Assembly (NCBI GenBank): GCA_013203085.1
Contig: JABMQX010000876.1
Location: 1 to 7,131, forward strand
Length of the DNA: 7,131 nucleotides
Source of the DNA: a bacterium
GTDB lineage: Bacteria > Auribacterota > JABMQX01
Direction of reading: 5' to 3'
Shown: positions 6,963 to 7,131 of the stretch, one piece after another
How positions within the stretch are numbered: the first letter of the stretch is position 1
How the letters are laid out: each line of letters begins with the position of its first letter
Translations under genes and position numbers: made by a program
Notes under the pieces: model-generated
Databases searched by the model: none
What the model was told of the DNA's origin: nothing
What the model saw: only the letters and a program-made list of their open reading frames with translations

Positions 6963-7004
6963 TCAGCGGTAACGGAAAGCTTTGATCCGGAAGAAGCGGT
7001 TGTA
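6963..7004 (-). pseudogene. Out-of-frame second 'RFFR' tail, probable relic of a related gene end
   Basis: Downstream of the right-edge gene's stop, another minus-strand frame reads 'YNRFFRIKAFRYR' then stop. It matches the in-frame 'HTRFFRVEA' at 7057-7031. The two 27-base stretches agree at 20 positions, and five of the seven differences keep the amino acid or make a similar one. The copies are 53 bases apart, so they are in different frames. It looks like the remains of a second homologous C-terminus, but could instead reflect a frameshift. Confidence 0.4.
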
Positions 7005-7018
7005 CGAGCCGAGGCCTA

Positions 7019-7129
7019 TCAGAACAGGCTGGCCTCGACCCGGAAGAACCGGGTGTGGGGGTTGATGTTGCCGACGAAGGTGTGAGTCAGGACACCCTCT
7101 CTTCCAGCCCACATGCCGACCAGAGTTCC
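7019..7129 (-). CDS. C-terminal end of a probable secreted multidomain protein, partial
   Basis: Only the last 36 codons are in the window and the gene continues past the right edge. The translation ends 'THTFVGNINPHTRFFRVEASLF'. This resembles the C-terminal beta-rich module found at the end of many large secreted proteins of Planctomycetota and Verrucomicrobiota, where strands of the 'tFvG...RFFRV' type close the protein. The CotH-like protein at the left edge ends in the same style ('RFYKVQPLR'). The gene's main function cannot be inferred. A likely terminator follows at 6929-6891. The frame choice rests on this motif, since all other frames give shadow-like sequence here. Confidence 0.6.
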   Translation of the reverse strand, partial: GTLVGMWAGREGVLTHTFVGNINPHTRFFRVEASLF

Positions 7130-7131
7130 AA

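Larger units (their letters stand above)
6362..7018. other. Gene-poor stretch between the GH95 gene and the right-edge gene
   Basis: No complete gene with a start codon and ribosome binding site was recognised in these 657 bases. The GH95-proximal part (6362 to about 6600) is a leader and promoter region. The middle (6599-6802) has a start-less minus-strand open frame that may be a relic. Bases 6803-6890 hold nothing I recognise. Bases 6891-7018 hold the likely terminator of the right-edge gene and an out-of-frame copy of its tail. Confidence 0.6.

Overview
The window looks like part of a genome from the Planctomycetota or a neighbouring PVC-type lineage (medium confidence). The signs are a secreted CotH-type protein with thrombospondin type 3 calcium repeats and an 'RFYKV'-type C-terminal module, a Tat-exported hydroxypyruvate-isomerase-like TIM barrel, and a secreted GH95 glycosidase. 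There are no rRNA or tRNA genes, no CRISPR array, and no transposase or insertion sequence.

Layout: bases 2-2587 (+) hold a CotH-like gene cut by the left edge. After a 225-base gap with a possible weak terminator and a candidate promoter/operator, bases 2813-3766 (+) encode the Tat-exported TIM-barrel protein. It converges, across a 177-base gap, on a complete GH95 alpha-L-fucosidase-type gene on the minus strand (3944-6361). Bases 6362-7018 form a 657-base gene-poor stretch. It holds the GH95 leader with a strong Shine-Dalgarno sequence, a candidate -10 box and an inverted repeat, then a start-less open frame that may be a gene relic, a likely minus-strand terminator, and an out-of-frame copy of a protein tail. 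The last 111 or so bases are the 3' end of another minus-strand gene that enters from the right edge.

How they fit together: all three large products are exported or probably exported. GH95 enzymes remove terminal alpha-L-fucose (or L-galactose) from glycans. The CotH protein carries a carbohydrate-binding-like module and calcium repeats. The TIM-barrel protein belongs to a sugar isomerase/epimerase superfamily. This suits a glycan-degrading cell surface, but the genes are not one operon: the fucosidase faces the other way and each gene appears to have its own promoter. Any shared pathway is inference.

I found no convincing undescribed system. The points most worth checking are a carbohydrate-binding-like module that seems inserted inside a beta-sandwich of the CotH protein, a perfect 15-base palindrome lying on an extended -10 element, and a duplicated, frame-shifted 'RFFR' protein tail near the right edge.
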